Positions 18,098 through 27,097 of a DNA stretch of 64,000 nt are shown here, one piece after another. A program made the translations under genes and the position numbers. How positions within the stretch are numbered: position 1 is the stretch's first letter; each line of letters starts with the position of its first letter. Location of the stretch: contig JAEVYS010000120.1 of assembly GCA_023392635.1 (NCBI GenBank), forward strand, positions 86,778-150,777, given 5' to 3'. The notes under the pieces were generated by a model. That model had not been told where the DNA came from. It saw nothing but the letters and a program-made list of their open reading frames with translations, and made no database searches. This DNA comes from Actinomycetes bacterium. Lineage in GTDB: Bacteria; Actinomycetota; Actinomycetes; Propionibacteriales; Propionibacteriaceae.

Positions 18098-19144
18098 TCA
18101 GAACTCCACCTCGCCGGTGATGGGGTCGATACCGTCAGGGACCTCCGCGTGCGCGCCCACACCGAGCTGGGTGAGGATGCGCCGCTCGATCTCCGCCGCC
18201 ACCTCGGGATTGGCCCTGAGGAACGTGCGGGCGTTCTCCTTGCCCTGGCCGAGCTGGTCGGCCTCGTAGGTGAACCACGCGCCGGCCTTGCGGATGATGC
18301 CGCAGTCGACGCCCAGATCGATCAGGCTGCCTTCACGGCTGATCCCCTGGCCGTAGATGATGTCGAACTCCGCCTGCTTGAACGGCGGCGCCACCTTGTT
18401 CTTGACGACCTTCACGCGAGTGCGGTTGCCCACCATCTCGGAGCCGTCCTTGAGGGTCTCGATGCGACGTACGTCGAGCCGCACCGAGGAGTAGAACTTC
18501 AGCGCGCGGCCACCGGTGGTGGTCTCCGGCGAACCGAACATGACGCCGATCTTCTCGCGCAGCTGGTTGATGAAGATCGCCGTGGTGTTCGAGCCGGACA
18601 GTGCCCCGGTCATCTTGCGCAGCGCCTGGCTCATCAGGCGAGCCTGCAGGCCGACGTGGCTGTCGCCCATCTCGCCCTCGATCTCCGCCCGGGGCGTCAG
18701 CGCCGCGACGGAGTCGATCACGATCAGCGCGAGGGCGCCCGAGCGCACCAGGGTGTCAGCGATCTCGAGCGCCTGCTCGCCGTTGTCGGGCTGGCTGACC
18801 AGCAACGCGTCGGTATCGACGCCCAGCTTGGCCGCGTAGTCGGGGTCGAGTGCGTGCTCGGCGTCGATGAAGGCGCAGATGCCGCCGGCGGCCTGCGCGT
18901 TCGCGATCGCGTGCAGCGCGACGGTGGTCTTGCCACTGGATTCCGGGCCGTAGATCTCGACCACCCTGCCTCGGGGCAGGCCTCCGATGCCGAGCGCCAC
19001 GTCGAGTGCGATCGACCCCGTGGGGATCACCTCGATCGGTTGCCTGGTCTCGTCACCCAGCCGCATCACCGAGCCCTTGCCGTGCTGCTTCTCGATCTGG
19101 GCGAGTGCCGCTGCGAGCGCCTTCTCCCGGTCCGCTACCGCCAT
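18098..19144 (-). CDS. recA: Recombinase RecA
   Basis: 348 residues. Walker A GPESSGKTT, Walker B LIVIDSVAAL, the DNA-binding loop with FINQLREKIGVMFGSPETTTGG, and a C-terminal domain ending ITGEVEF identify it without doubt. RecA performs strand exchange and triggers LexA self-cleavage. GGAGGAAAGG precedes the ATG. A perfect LexA box lies 130 bases upstream at 19275-19288, so it belongs to the SOS regulon with lexA and the 7209 gene. Confidence 0.99.
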   Translation of the reverse strand: MAVADREKALAAALAQIEKQHGKGSVMRLGDETRQPIEVIPTGSIALDVALGIGGLPRGRVVEIYGPESSGKTTVALHAIANAQAAGGICAFIDAEHALDPDYAAKLGVDTDALLVSQPDNGEQALEIADTLVRSGALALIVIDSVAALTPRAEIEGEMGDSHVGLQARLMSQALRKMTGALSGSNTTAIFINQLREKIGVMFGSPETTTGGRALKFYSSVRLDVRRIETLKDGSEMVGNRTRVKVVKNKVAPPFKQAEFDIIYGQGISREGSLIDLGVDCGIIRKAGAWFTYEADQLGQGKENARTFLRANPEVAAEIERRILTQLGVGAHAEVPDGIDPITGEVEF

Positions 19145-19274
19145 CTGCCGCGTCCTTTCCTCCGGACTGTCGTCTCCATCGCCATCACCCTAGGCACCGC
19201 CACTGACAACCGGTCAGGCGCTGGCGAGGATGTGGAAAGCTTCGGCCCGCGCGGGGCACTGTCCACAGGCTAGC

Positions 19275-19288
19275 CGAACAGGTGTTCG
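19275..19288. promoter_or_regulatory. LexA box upstream of recA
   Basis: CGAACAGGTGTTCG fits the SOS box exactly and lies between DUF3046 and recA, 131 bases upstream of the recA start. Confidence 0.92.
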
Positions 19289-19314
19289 ATATGAACCCCG
19301 ACACGCGGGGAGCG

Positions 19315-19509
19315 TCAGCGCTCGCGGGCAGGCAGTTCGAGGGCTTCCCACGCGGCGAGCCAGATCCGCTTGCACGGCACGCCGCCGGCGAGCGCCTGGC
19401 TGACGGTCCGGTGGTCCAGTGCGGCCAGGACCACCGTGTCGGCCCACATCAGGGAGTAGGCGGGGCCGAGGTGGGTCTCCAGCCGCGCGCGCAGGTCGGC
19501 CTCGCGCAC
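19315..19509 (-). CDS. DUF3046 family protein
   Basis: 64 residues, VREADLRARLETHLG...YSLMWADTVVLAALDHRTVSQAL, the DUF3046 pattern found almost always beside recA in actinobacteria. Function is unknown. GTG at 19509 is chosen because the family starts M-R-E-x-D-L and a GAGG motif precedes it; the open frame upstream runs into clgR antisense. It follows clgR after seven bases, so the two are cotranscribed. Confidence 0.85.
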   Translation of the reverse strand: MREADLRARLETHLGPAYSLMWADTVVLAALDHRTVSQALAGGVPCKRIWLAAWEALELPARER

Positions 19510-19516
19510 GTGTTCC

Positions 19517-19822
19517 TCAGGCCGCGGCGATGTGCGGGCTGCGCAGCGGGAACTGCGTGATGCCGGCGTGGCCGTCAATCTTGTCCGACACCTGGCGCAG
19601 CACGTTCGACAGCGGAACGTCGAGCGCCCCGCAGATCGCGTTCAGCAGTTCGGAGGAGGCTTCCTTCTGCCCCCGCTCGATCTCGGAAAGGTAGCCCAGG
19701 CTCACCCGGGCCTTCCCTGAGACCTCGCGCAACGTCAGGTTCGAGGACGTGCGCAGCTCGCGCAGCGACTCACCGAGCAGTTCCCGCATCAGCAGCGGGC
19801 GCTCGCGCACATCCTGGATCAT
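19517..19822 (-). CDS. clgR: XRE-family regulator, ClgR type
   Basis: 101 residues with one helix-turn-helix (LRELRTSSNLTLREVSGKA...GYLSEIERGQKEAS). In corynebacteria, mycobacteria and streptomycetes ClgR activates clpP1P2/clpC and other stress genes. The gene order pgsA-cinA-clgR-DUF3046-recA is the conserved one. The C-terminus SPHIAAA ends in small hydrophobic residues, as do ClgR proteins that are themselves Clp substrates; that degradation here is inferred. Confidence 0.88.
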   Translation of the reverse strand: MIQDVRERPLLMRELLGESLRELRTSSNLTLREVSGKARVSLGYLSEIERGQKEASSELLNAICGALDVPLSNVLRQVSDKIDGHAGITQFPLRSPHIAAA

Positions 19823-19866
19823 GGCCTCGACTCTACCTGTCCTGCCCGGGGTTGATCGACGGTGAC

Positions 19867-20388
19867 TCAACGCCACGCGGTCCCCGGTTTGTTCCCCGGC
19901 CCCCCGCGCAGGCCGAGCGAGGTGGCCAGCAGCGCGAGCGCCGCGGCCACCGTGGCCTGCCTGACCGTCCCCCGATCGCCGTCGAACCGGTGGCGGACCG
20001 CGACCGGAGGGCCGTCGGGTCCGGCCAGGCCCACCCAGACCTCACCGGGCTGGTGCCCGTCCTGCGGGTCCGGCCCGGCGACGCCCGTGGCGGCCAGCGC
20101 CCAGTCTGCGCCGGTGAGCCCGCGAACGCCCTGAGCCAGGGCGATGGCCGTGGCCTCCGCCACGGGCCCGAACGTGCGCAGGACATCGGTCGGGACGCCG
20201 GCGAGCGAGTGCTTGAGGTCGGTGGCGTAGGCGACCACCCCGCCGCGGTAGGCGGCCGAGGCGCCGGGGACGGCCGTGATCGTCGCCCCGATCAGCCCGC
20301 CGGTGAGTGACTCGGCCGTCGCCAGGGTCTGGCCACGGGCGGCCAGGGCGGCGACGACGAGGGCGGCGGAGGCCTCAGGAGCGTCCAC
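19867..20388 (-). CDS. CinA-family nicotinamide-nucleotide amidase (PncC domain only)
   Basis: 173 residues consisting only of the C-terminal CinA domain, with LATAESLTGGLIGATITAVPGAS, YRGGVVAY and ATGVAGPDPQDGHQPGEVWVG. It deamidates nicotinamide mononucleotide in pyridine nucleotide recycling. The N-terminal pyrophosphatase domain of full CinA is absent, as is usual in this neighbourhood. It starts at GTG 20388, inside the last 14 bases of pgsA, with a GAAGAG-like site in the pgsA end. Confidence 0.9.
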   Translation of the reverse strand: MDAPEASAALVVAALAARGQTLATAESLTGGLIGATITAVPGASAAYRGGVVAYATDLKHSLAGVPTDVLRTFGPVAEATAIALAQGVRGLTGADWALAATGVAGPDPQDGHQPGEVWVGLAGPDGPPVAVRHRFDGDRGTVRQATVAAALALLATSLGLRGGPGNKPGTAWR

Positions 20389-20992
20389 TCTTCGCCCTGA
20401 TCGCCTCTGCCCGCAGGCGGAGGGCGTCGCGCACGTACATCAGGCCGGTCACCGCGGTGAGGACGAACGCCGCACCCATCACCAGCCACGCCAGCCAGCC
20501 CCAGAAGGGCGCGAACTGCACGGTCAACTGGATCGGGTAGGGCAGGAACATGAGCAGGGCGATCGCCTGGAGCAGGGTCTTGATCTTGCCGCCGGCAGCG
20601 GCTGCCATCACCTCGTACTTGAGCATGGCCACCCGCATCCAGGTGATGCCCCACTCCCGGAGCAGGATGACGATCGTGACCCACCACCACAGCTCCCCGA
20701 GGATGCTGAGCGAGATGAACGCGGCACCGGTGAGGGCCTTGTCGGCGATCGGGTCCCAGATCTTGCCGAAGTCGCTGACCAGGTTGTAGCGGCGCGCGAG
20801 CTTGCCGTCGAAGAGGTCGGTGAGGATCGCGACGCCGAAGGCGAGCGTGGCGCCCAGCCGCCAGCTGATGTCGGTCGGGTGCAGGAACAGCAGCACGACG
20901 AACACCGGAACGAGCACCAGCCTCAGCACCGTGAGTGCGTTGGGAAGCCACGGGGGGATGCCCACTCTCGCGTGCTCGACGTGCTGCGTCAT
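20375..20992 (-). CDS. pgsA: CDP-diacylglycerol-glycerol-3-phosphate 3-phosphatidyltransferase
   Basis: 205 residues with about five membrane helices. The CDP-alcohol phosphotransferase motif DG-x2-AR-x8-G-x3-D-x3-D is complete (residues DLFDGKLARR through IWDPIADK). It makes phosphatidylglycerophosphate for phosphatidylglycerol and cardiolipin. The N-terminus LPNALTVLRLVLVPVF is typical. ATGA overlap with rimO and 14-base overlap with cinA mark tight translational coupling. Confidence 0.93.
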   Translation of the reverse strand: MTQHVEHARVGIPPWLPNALTVLRLVLVPVFVVLLFLHPTDISWRLGATLAFGVAILTDLFDGKLARRYNLVSDFGKIWDPIADKALTGAAFISLSILGELWWWVTIVILLREWGITWMRVAMLKYEVMAAAAGGKIKTLLQAIALLMFLPYPIQLTVQFAPFWGWLAWLVMGAAFVLTAVTGLMYVRDALRLRAEAIRAKSGRS

Positions 20993-22383
20993 CGACCCTC
21001 CACCTCCACGACCAGATCCACCCCGTCGCTGGCGAGGACCCTACCCCGGACGAGTGCGCCGGGGACCACGTGACCACCCTCCACCCTAGTGCCCCCGTCG
21101 GTCTCGGGACCCTGGTGGACGGCCCGCCCCCACGGCTCGCCGTCGTCGCCGAACGACTCCAGCAGGACCTGGACGCGCTCCCCGATGCGGTCAGCCGCCC
21201 GCTGCGCGGACACCTCGTCGACCAGCCCGGCGAGCAGGTCCACACGTTCGTCGATCAGTTCCGGCTCCACCTTGTCGGGGAGGGTGGCCCCCTCGGTGCC
21301 CTCCTCGTCGGAGTAGCCGAAGACCCCGACCGCATCCAGCCGGGCCTCGGAGAGGAAGCCCGCGAGCACCTGCACGTCCGCCTCGGTCTCGCCGGGGAAG
21401 CCGGTGATCACATTGCTGCGGATGCCGGCGTCGGGCCGTGCGGCACGGATGCGGCCGATCAGGTCGAGGAACGCGTCGGCGTCACCGAAACGACGCATGC
21501 GCCGCAGCACCGGCCCCGACGCGTGCTGGAACGGCAGGTCGAAGTACGGCAGCACCCGGTCGAGCCCGAGCATCGCGTCCAGCAGGGCGGGCCTCACTTC
21601 GGCGGGCTGGAGGTAGGACACGCGGATCCAGTCGAGGCCGTCCACGCCGTCCAGCTCCCGCAGCAGGTGGTCCAGCCCCACTCCCAGGTCCTTGCCGTAC
21701 GCGCTGGAGTTCTCGCTGACCAGCACCACCTCCCGCACGCCCTGGGTCACGAGCCAGCGGGCCTCGTCCAGCACCTCGGGGATCGGCCGGGACAGGTAGG
21801 AGCCGCGGAACGCCGGGATCGCGCAGAAGGCGCAGCGGCGGTCACAGCCGGAGGCGATCTTCAGCGGCGCGGTCGGGCCCTTCGCGAGCCGGTGGCGCGG
21901 AATCCAGCCGTGCCCGGGGATGGTGACGTCGGCCGACCGCGCCGGGCGCGACACGGGGCTCACCGGCAACAGCGTGCGGCGGTCCCGCGGGGTGTGCGCC
22001 TCGGCGTGGCCGCCGGCGAGGATCCACTCCAGGCGTCCGGCGATGTCGGGGTAGTCGTCGAAGCCGAGCACCGCGTCGGCCTCGGGCAGCGACTCGGCCA
22101 GCTCGCGTCCGTACCGCTCGGCCATGCAGCCCACCGCCACGACCGCCCTGGTGGTCCCGTTGCCCTTGCGGTCGGCGGCATCCAGGAGGGTGTCGATCGA
22201 GTCCTTCTTGGCCGCATCGATGAAGCCGCAGGTGTTGACCACGATCGCGGCGGCCTCGTCCGGGTCCTCGACCAGGCTGAAGCCGCCCGCGGCCAGCCGT
22301 CCGGCGAGTTCCTCGGAGTCGACCTCGTTGCGCGCGCAGCCGAGGCTGATCAGGTGCACCGGCGTGGGACTCACCCGCGCCAC
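20989..22383 (-). CDS. rimO: Ribosomal protein S12 methylthiotransferase
   Basis: 464 residues. UPF0004 domain with SLGCARNEVDSE, VVNTCGFIDAAKKDSID and VGCMAERYG; radical SAM motif CDRRCAFCAIP; TRAM domain at the C-terminus. The LGCARNxVDSE and RGSYLSRP signatures separate RimO from MiaB. It modifies an Asp of ribosomal protein S12. GTG at 22383 follows the ftsK stop by six bases; a second GTG three codons later is also possible. Confidence 0.95.
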   Translation of the reverse strand: MARVSPTPVHLISLGCARNEVDSEELAGRLAAGGFSLVEDPDEAAAIVVNTCGFIDAAKKDSIDTLLDAADRKGNGTTRAVVAVGCMAERYGRELAESLPEADAVLGFDDYPDIAGRLEWILAGGHAEAHTPRDRRTLLPVSPVSRPARSADVTIPGHGWIPRHRLAKGPTAPLKIASGCDRRCAFCAIPAFRGSYLSRPIPEVLDEARWLVTQGVREVVLVSENSSAYGKDLGVGLDHLLRELDGVDGLDWIRVSYLQPAEVRPALLDAMLGLDRVLPYFDLPFQHASGPVLRRMRRFGDADAFLDLIGRIRAARPDAGIRSNVITGFPGETEADVQVLAGFLSEARLDAVGVFGYSDEEGTEGATLPDKVEPELIDERVDLLAGLVDEVSAQRAADRIGERVQVLLESFGDDGEPWGRAVHQGPETDGGTRVEGGHVVPGALVRGRVLASDGVDLVVEVEGR

Positions 22384-22389
22384 GCTACC

Positions 22390-24807
22390 TCACCCGGCGC
22401 GCAGCGCCGCGAGCACCTCATCCAGGTCGTCCGGCTTGACGAGCACCTCGCGGGGCTTCGAGCCCTCCGACGGTCCCACCACTCCCCTCGTCTCGAGGAT
22501 GTCCATGAGTCGACCGGCCTTGGCGAAGCCGACCCGGAGCTTGCGCTGCAGCATAGACGTCGACCCGAGCTGCAGGTTCACCACGAGCTGGGCGGCCTCG
22601 AGGACCAGTTCGAGGTCGTCGCCGATGTCCTCGGCGACCGCGCGGCCGGAGTCGGCCGGAGCGGCGACGTCCTCGCGGTACTGCGGGCCGAGCTGCTCCG
22701 AGACCTGCTTGACCACGGCCCGGATCTCGGCCTCGGTCACCCAGGCGCCCTGGACGCGCAACGGCTTGCTCTGGCCCATCGGCAGGAACAGCCCGTCCCC
22801 CTGCCCGACCAGCTTCTCCGCGCCAGGAGTGTCCAGGATGACGCGGGAGTCGGTCATCGAGCTGGTCGCGAACGCCAGCCGTGAGGGCACATTGGCCTTG
22901 ATCAGGCCGGTCACCACGTCGGTGGACGGACGCTGCGTGGCGAGGACGAGGTGGATGCCGGCGGCACGGGCGAGCTGCGTGATGCGCACGATCGAGTCCT
23001 CGACGTCGCGCGGGGCGACCATCATGAGGTCGGCGAGCTCGTCGACGATCACCAGCAGGTACGGGTACGGCGCGAGGACCCGCTCCGAACCCGGCGGCAG
23101 CTTGACCTGGTTGCCGCGGACGGCCTTGTTGAAGTCGTCCACGTGGCGGAACCCGAACGCGGCCAGGTCGTCGTAGCGGGCGTCCATCTCGCGCACCACC
23201 CACTGCAGCGCCTCAGCGGCCTTCTTGGGGTTGGTGATGATCGGCGTGACCAGGTGCGGGATGCCCTCGTAGTGCGTCAGCTCCACCCGCTTGGGGTCGA
23301 CCAGCATCATGCGCACCTCGTCCGGCGTGGCGCGCATCAGGATCGAGGTGATCATCGAGTTCACGAAGCTCGACTTGCCCGAACCGGTCGCGCCGGCCAC
23401 CAGCAGGTGCGGCATCTTGGCCATGTTGGCCACCACGTAGCCGCCCTCGACGTCCTTGCCCAGGCCGACGGTCATCGGATGGTGGTCGTTGCGCGCGCGG
23501 GTCGAGCGCAGCACGTCACCGAGGGACACGATCTCCTTGTCGGCGTTCGGGATCTCGATGCCGATCGCCGACTTCCCGGGGATCGGGGACAGGATCCGCA
23601 CGTCGGCGGACGCGACGGCGTAGGCGATGTTCTTGCCCAGAGCGGTGACCTTCTCGACCTTCACGGCGTTGCCGAGCTCGACCTCGTACCGGGTGACGGT
23701 CGGGCCGCGGGTGTAGCCGGTGACGGTCGCGTCGATCTCGAACTGGCGCAGGACCTCGGTGAGGCTCTGCACGACGGAGTCGTTCGCCTGGCTCCGTGCC
23801 TTCGGGACGGTGCCCGGCTTCAGGATCGCGGGATCGGGCAGGGTGTAGACCAGGTCGCCGGAGATCGGGGGCTGCTCGGCGCGCAGCGGACCGGCCGAGA
23901 TCACCGGGGCCTCCAGCGGCGGGACCGGCTTCGCGCCCGGCCTGGCCGGAGGCACGGCGACCGCCACGGTCAGCTCCTCGTCGGGGTCTGGTTCGTCCTC
24001 GGGCTCGTCGACCAGCGGCGTGTCGTAGGCGCGGTGCTGAGCGCCGTACTCGATCTCGGGCCCCGGGGGGCGGCGGAACCGCTCCCGCAGGGCCGCGAGC
24101 CGCGCACCGAGCTCGCTGGCGGGAATGCCGGCGATCACCAGGACGCCGAACACGGCCAGGATCACCAGCACGGGGACCGCCAGCCAGACAGTGAGGAACT
24201 GGACGCCGGCCGAACCGGACAGGAAGCCGAGGAAGCCGCCGGCGTCGCGGACGAGCGCCTGCTGGGCGCCCCTCGGGTTGCCCTTGGAGATGTGGATCAG
24301 GCCGAGGACGCCGAACAGCGCGGACGCCCAGCCGACGAACTGCCGTCCGGCGGGACCGTGTCGCTCGGGGTGACGCAGCGTGCGCCAGGCCATGCCGAAG
24401 CACAGCACCGGGACGGCGTAGGAGAACGAGCCGAAGATCGTCGCGACGACGAGCTGCACGCCGTTGCCGGCCGAGCCGGGCAGGCCGATCCAGAACTCGC
24501 CGGCGATCAGCAGGCCGATCAGGATCAGGGCGAGGCCGCTGCCGTCATGGCGACGCTCGGGCGCGAGGTCGCGGACGGTCGGAGGGACCGCGCGGGCGGC
24601 CGAGCCGACCATCGTTGCCAGCGCACGCCAGGTCACGGCGATGCCGCGGCCGATCCCGGACATCATGCGCGCGACGCCGGACTGCTGCGGCTTGCGGCGC
24701 GCGGAACTGCGGGCTGCGGGTTTCTTGCTTCCAGTGCTCCGGGAGACGCCAGGGCGCGAGGTCGCGCTGCTGCGGCTCCGCGAAGGGGAAGACGCGCGGG
24801 TCGCCAT
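22390..24807 (-). CDS. ftsK: DNA translocase FtsK/SpoIIIE
   Basis: 805 residues. A Ser/Arg/Lys-rich cytoplasmic N-terminus precedes four membrane helices (about residues 75-235) and an acidic linker. The motor domain has Walker A GATGSGKSSFVNS and Walker B LLVIVDELADLMM, and a C-terminal winged-helix gamma domain (LQRKLRVGFAKAGRLMDILE) reads KOPS sites. It pumps chromosomes at the closing septum. ATG at 24807 begins a clearly basic N-terminus; the extra frame upstream crosses the inverted repeat and is not coding. Confidence 0.96.
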   Translation of the reverse strand: MATRASSPSRSRSSATSRPGVSRSTGSKKPAARSSARRKPQQSGVARMMSGIGRGIAVTWRALATMVGSAARAVPPTVRDLAPERRHDGSGLALILIGLLIAGEFWIGLPGSAGNGVQLVVATIFGSFSYAVPVLCFGMAWRTLRHPERHGPAGRQFVGWASALFGVLGLIHISKGNPRGAQQALVRDAGGFLGFLSGSAGVQFLTVWLAVPVLVILAVFGVLVIAGIPASELGARLAALRERFRRPPGPEIEYGAQHRAYDTPLVDEPEDEPDPDEELTVAVAVPPARPGAKPVPPLEAPVISAGPLRAEQPPISGDLVYTLPDPAILKPGTVPKARSQANDSVVQSLTEVLRQFEIDATVTGYTRGPTVTRYEVELGNAVKVEKVTALGKNIAYAVASADVRILSPIPGKSAIGIEIPNADKEIVSLGDVLRSTRARNDHHPMTVGLGKDVEGGYVVANMAKMPHLLVAGATGSGKSSFVNSMITSILMRATPDEVRMMLVDPKRVELTHYEGIPHLVTPIITNPKKAAEALQWVVREMDARYDDLAAFGFRHVDDFNKAVRGNQVKLPPGSERVLAPYPYLLVIVDELADLMMVAPRDVEDSIVRITQLARAAGIHLVLATQRPSTDVVTGLIKANVPSRLAFATSSMTDSRVILDTPGAEKLVGQGDGLFLPMGQSKPLRVQGAWVTEAEIRAVVKQVSEQLGPQYREDVAAPADSGRAVAEDIGDDLELVLEAAQLVVNLQLGSTSMLQRKLRVGFAKAGRLMDILETRGVVGPSEGSKPREVLVKPDDLDEVLAALRAG

Positions 24808-24855
24808 GGAACGAAGGGTAGGCGATCGCCCCGACAAACCCGGCTCCCCACGCCG

Positions 24856-24919
24856 GTCCCCCGACAAGCTGTGCGTTGTCCGTCGACGTCGACCGGCACC
24901 TCACGGCTTCGCGGGGGAC
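24856..24919. repeat. Imperfect inverted repeat related to the element at 3565
   Basis: A 23-base arm (24856-24878) pairs at 18 positions with 24897-24919 around an 18-base loop. Its inner part CAAGCTGTGCGTTG differs by one base from the arm at 3565-3578, and the two loops are similar (CCGT..GAC..C.AC). It lies five bases after the thiL stop, so it may terminate thiL transcription. Confidence 0.6.
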
Positions 24920-24923
24920 GGGG

Positions 24924-25865
24924 TCAGGAGAAGTGCTGCCAGCCGCCGGGCGGTCCGTCCCACGCGGCGCCGTCGACGAGAACGGACGGCTCACCGGGCA
25001 GGACCCGACCGATCACGCGCCAGCCGTCCGGCACCCGGGCGGGCTCGAACGCTCCGACGAGGGCGTGGTCGTCCCCGCCGGTGAGCTGGAAGACCAGCGG
25101 GTCGCCGCCACCGATCGCGGCCGCCACGGCCTTCTGCGGCTCGGCCACCTCGAAGCAGGAGGTGTCCACGTCGAGCCGTACACCGGACGCCCGCGCCACG
25201 TGTCCCAGGTCGGCGAGCAGGCCGTCGGAGATGTCGATGAGGGCGCTCGCTCCCGCCTCGGCCGCCACCCGGCCCTGCCCGTAGGGGACCTCCGGCACCC
25301 GGTGCGCCAGCACGACCGCCCGGGGCGAGCGGAACCCGCGCGCGAGCACCGCGACGCCCGCCGCCGCCCAGCCCAGCCGTCCGGTCATCGCCAGCACCTG
25401 CCCGGGCCGGGCACCCGCCCGGGTCAACGGGGGGAACCCGCTGAGGTCGGCCAGAACGGTGGCGGTGACCACGATCTGTGCCGCCGACGTGGTGTCACCC
25501 CCGACGAGGTGGACGCCGGCGGCCCCGCACTCCTCGCGCACGCCGGCGGCGAACTCGTCGGCCCACTCCACGGGCGTGGAGGCGGGGGCGGCAAGGCTCA
25601 TGACCAGCCCTACCGGGACTGCACCCATCGCCTCCGCGTCGGCGACACAGGAGGCCACGGCCTTGCGTCCCACGTCGTTGCCGCTCGACCAGGTGCGCCG
25701 GAAGTGCACGTCCTCGACCATCGTGTCGGTCGACACCGCCAGGTCGCCGGCCAGGCGCAGCACCGCGCAGTCGTCGCCGATCCCGAGCACCACCGGGCTC
25801 CCCGCGCCGAGCCCGGAGGTGAGCCGGCCGATCAGTGCGAACTCGCCGACCTCACCGATCGTCAC
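24924..25865 (-). CDS. thiL: Thiamine-monophosphate kinase
   Basis: 313 residues. GIGDDCAVL and STDTMVEDVHFRRTW in the N-terminal PurM-like domain, VGGDTTSA, and LIDISDGLLADLGH with QLTGGDDHALV in the second domain are the ThiL metal- and ATP-binding signatures. It makes thiamine diphosphate from the monophosphate. The GTG start at 25865 overlaps the ddl stop (GTGA), so translation is coupled to ddl. The N-terminus begins TIGEVGEFALI as in the family. Confidence 0.94.
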   Translation of the reverse strand: MTIGEVGEFALIGRLTSGLGAGSPVVLGIGDDCAVLRLAGDLAVSTDTMVEDVHFRRTWSSGNDVGRKAVASCVADAEAMGAVPVGLVMSLAAPASTPVEWADEFAAGVREECGAAGVHLVGGDTTSAAQIVVTATVLADLSGFPPLTRAGARPGQVLAMTGRLGWAAAGVAVLARGFRSPRAVVLAHRVPEVPYGQGRVAAEAGASALIDISDGLLADLGHVARASGVRLDVDTSCFEVAEPQKAVAAAIGGGDPLVFQLTGGDDHALVGAFEPARVPDGWRVIGRVLPGEPSVLVDGAAWDGPPGGWQHFS

Positions 25866-26986
25866 CGCAGGCCCATCGGACGAGTCAGGGCGAGGTCGAC
25901 GAGGGTCGCGATCACCTCCGGGTAGTCGAGCCCGCTGGCAGCCCACAGCATCGGGAACATCGAGGTGCGGGTGAAGCCCGGCATGGTGTTGAGCTCGTTG
26001 ACCCAGGGCACACCGTCGGCGTCGACGAAGAGGTCGACCCGGGCCAGCCCCTCCACGGCCATGGCGGAGAACGTCCGCCCGGCCAGCTCCTGGCATGCGG
26101 AGAGGAGTTCCGGCGACACCCTGGCCGGCACGTCCAGGGTGACCTGCTCCTCCGGCAGGTACTTGGCGTCGAAGTCGTAGAACGCATCAGCGGTGTGCAT
26201 CGTGATCTCGCCGGGCAGCGAGACCCGCGGCGGGCCGTCGAGGTCCTCGATCACGGCGAGCTCGATCTCCCGGGCAGCGACGAAGCCCTGCTCGACGACC
26301 ACCTTCGGGTCGTAGCGTCGCGCCTCCAGGACCGCCGCCTCCAGGCGGGACGGCTCGTCGACCTTCACGATCCCGATGCTGGAGCCGCCCCGGGCCGGCT
26401 TGACGAAGACCGGGAAGGTGAGGGAGGCCCGGACCCGCTCCAGGCAGCGCTGCCGGTCGGCGCGCCACTCCGAAGGGGTGATGGCCACCCAGGGCCCCAC
26501 CGGCAGGCCGGCGGCGGCCATCGCCCGCTTCATCAGGTCCTTGTCCATGCCGATCGCGCTCGCCGCCACGCCGGCCCCGACGTAGCGGACGCCCAGCATC
26601 TCGAACATGCCCTGCACCGTGCCGTCCTCGCCCCACGGCCCGTGCAGCAGCGCGAATGCGACGTCGATGCCGGTGACGTCGCACAACCGGTCGCCGACGC
26701 GGGTGGCCACCTCCGGGCCGGTCGGGCCGGCCAGCAGGACGGCCTGCTCACGGTCGGACGCGACGTGCGGCAGCGTCCTGCCGTCGGCGACCTCGTAGGC
26801 GGTCAGCTCGTCGAAGCCGATGCGCACCCAGCCCCCGTCGGTGGTGATGCCGATGCCGATCACCTCGAACCGCTCCGGGTCCATCGCGCGCGCCACGCCA
26901 CCGGCGGTGAGGCAGCTGATCTCGTGCTCCGAACTCACCCCGCCGAAGAGCAGTGCTACTCGGGTGCGGGCGGGGTGGTTGGGCAT
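25862..26986 (-). CDS. ddl: D-alanine-D-alanine ligase
   Basis: 374 residues in an ATP-grasp fold. LFGGVSSEHEIS in the N-terminal domain, LHGPWGEDGTVQG, FVKPARGGSSIGIVKV, and VNELNTMPGFTRTSMFP near the end carry the ATP, metal and D-Ala contacts. It makes the D-Ala-D-Ala end of peptidoglycan precursors; no VanA-like substitutions are apparent. A TGGAGG site precedes ATG 26986. It forms a two-gene operon with thiL and follows plsC after about 110 bases. Confidence 0.95.
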   Translation of the reverse strand: MPNHPARTRVALLFGGVSSEHEISCLTAGGVARAMDPERFEVIGIGITTDGGWVRIGFDELTAYEVADGRTLPHVASDREQAVLLAGPTGPEVATRVGDRLCDVTGIDVAFALLHGPWGEDGTVQGMFEMLGVRYVGAGVAASAIGMDKDLMKRAMAAAGLPVGPWVAITPSEWRADRQRCLERVRASLTFPVFVKPARGGSSIGIVKVDEPSRLEAAVLEARRYDPKVVVEQGFVAAREIELAVIEDLDGPPRVSLPGEITMHTADAFYDFDAKYLPEEQVTLDVPARVSPELLSACQELAGRTFSAMAVEGLARVDLFVDADGVPWVNELNTMPGFTRTSMFPMLWAASGLDYPEVIATLVDLALTRPMGLR

Positions 26987-27097
26987 CGAACCTCCAGGTG
27001 GCGAATCGCCGACCACCCTAGACGACAAGCGCCGCGGGCGCGGCAGCGCCCGCGAAGCGCGGAGTCTTGACGAGTGGTGAGGGACGAACCACGAGGA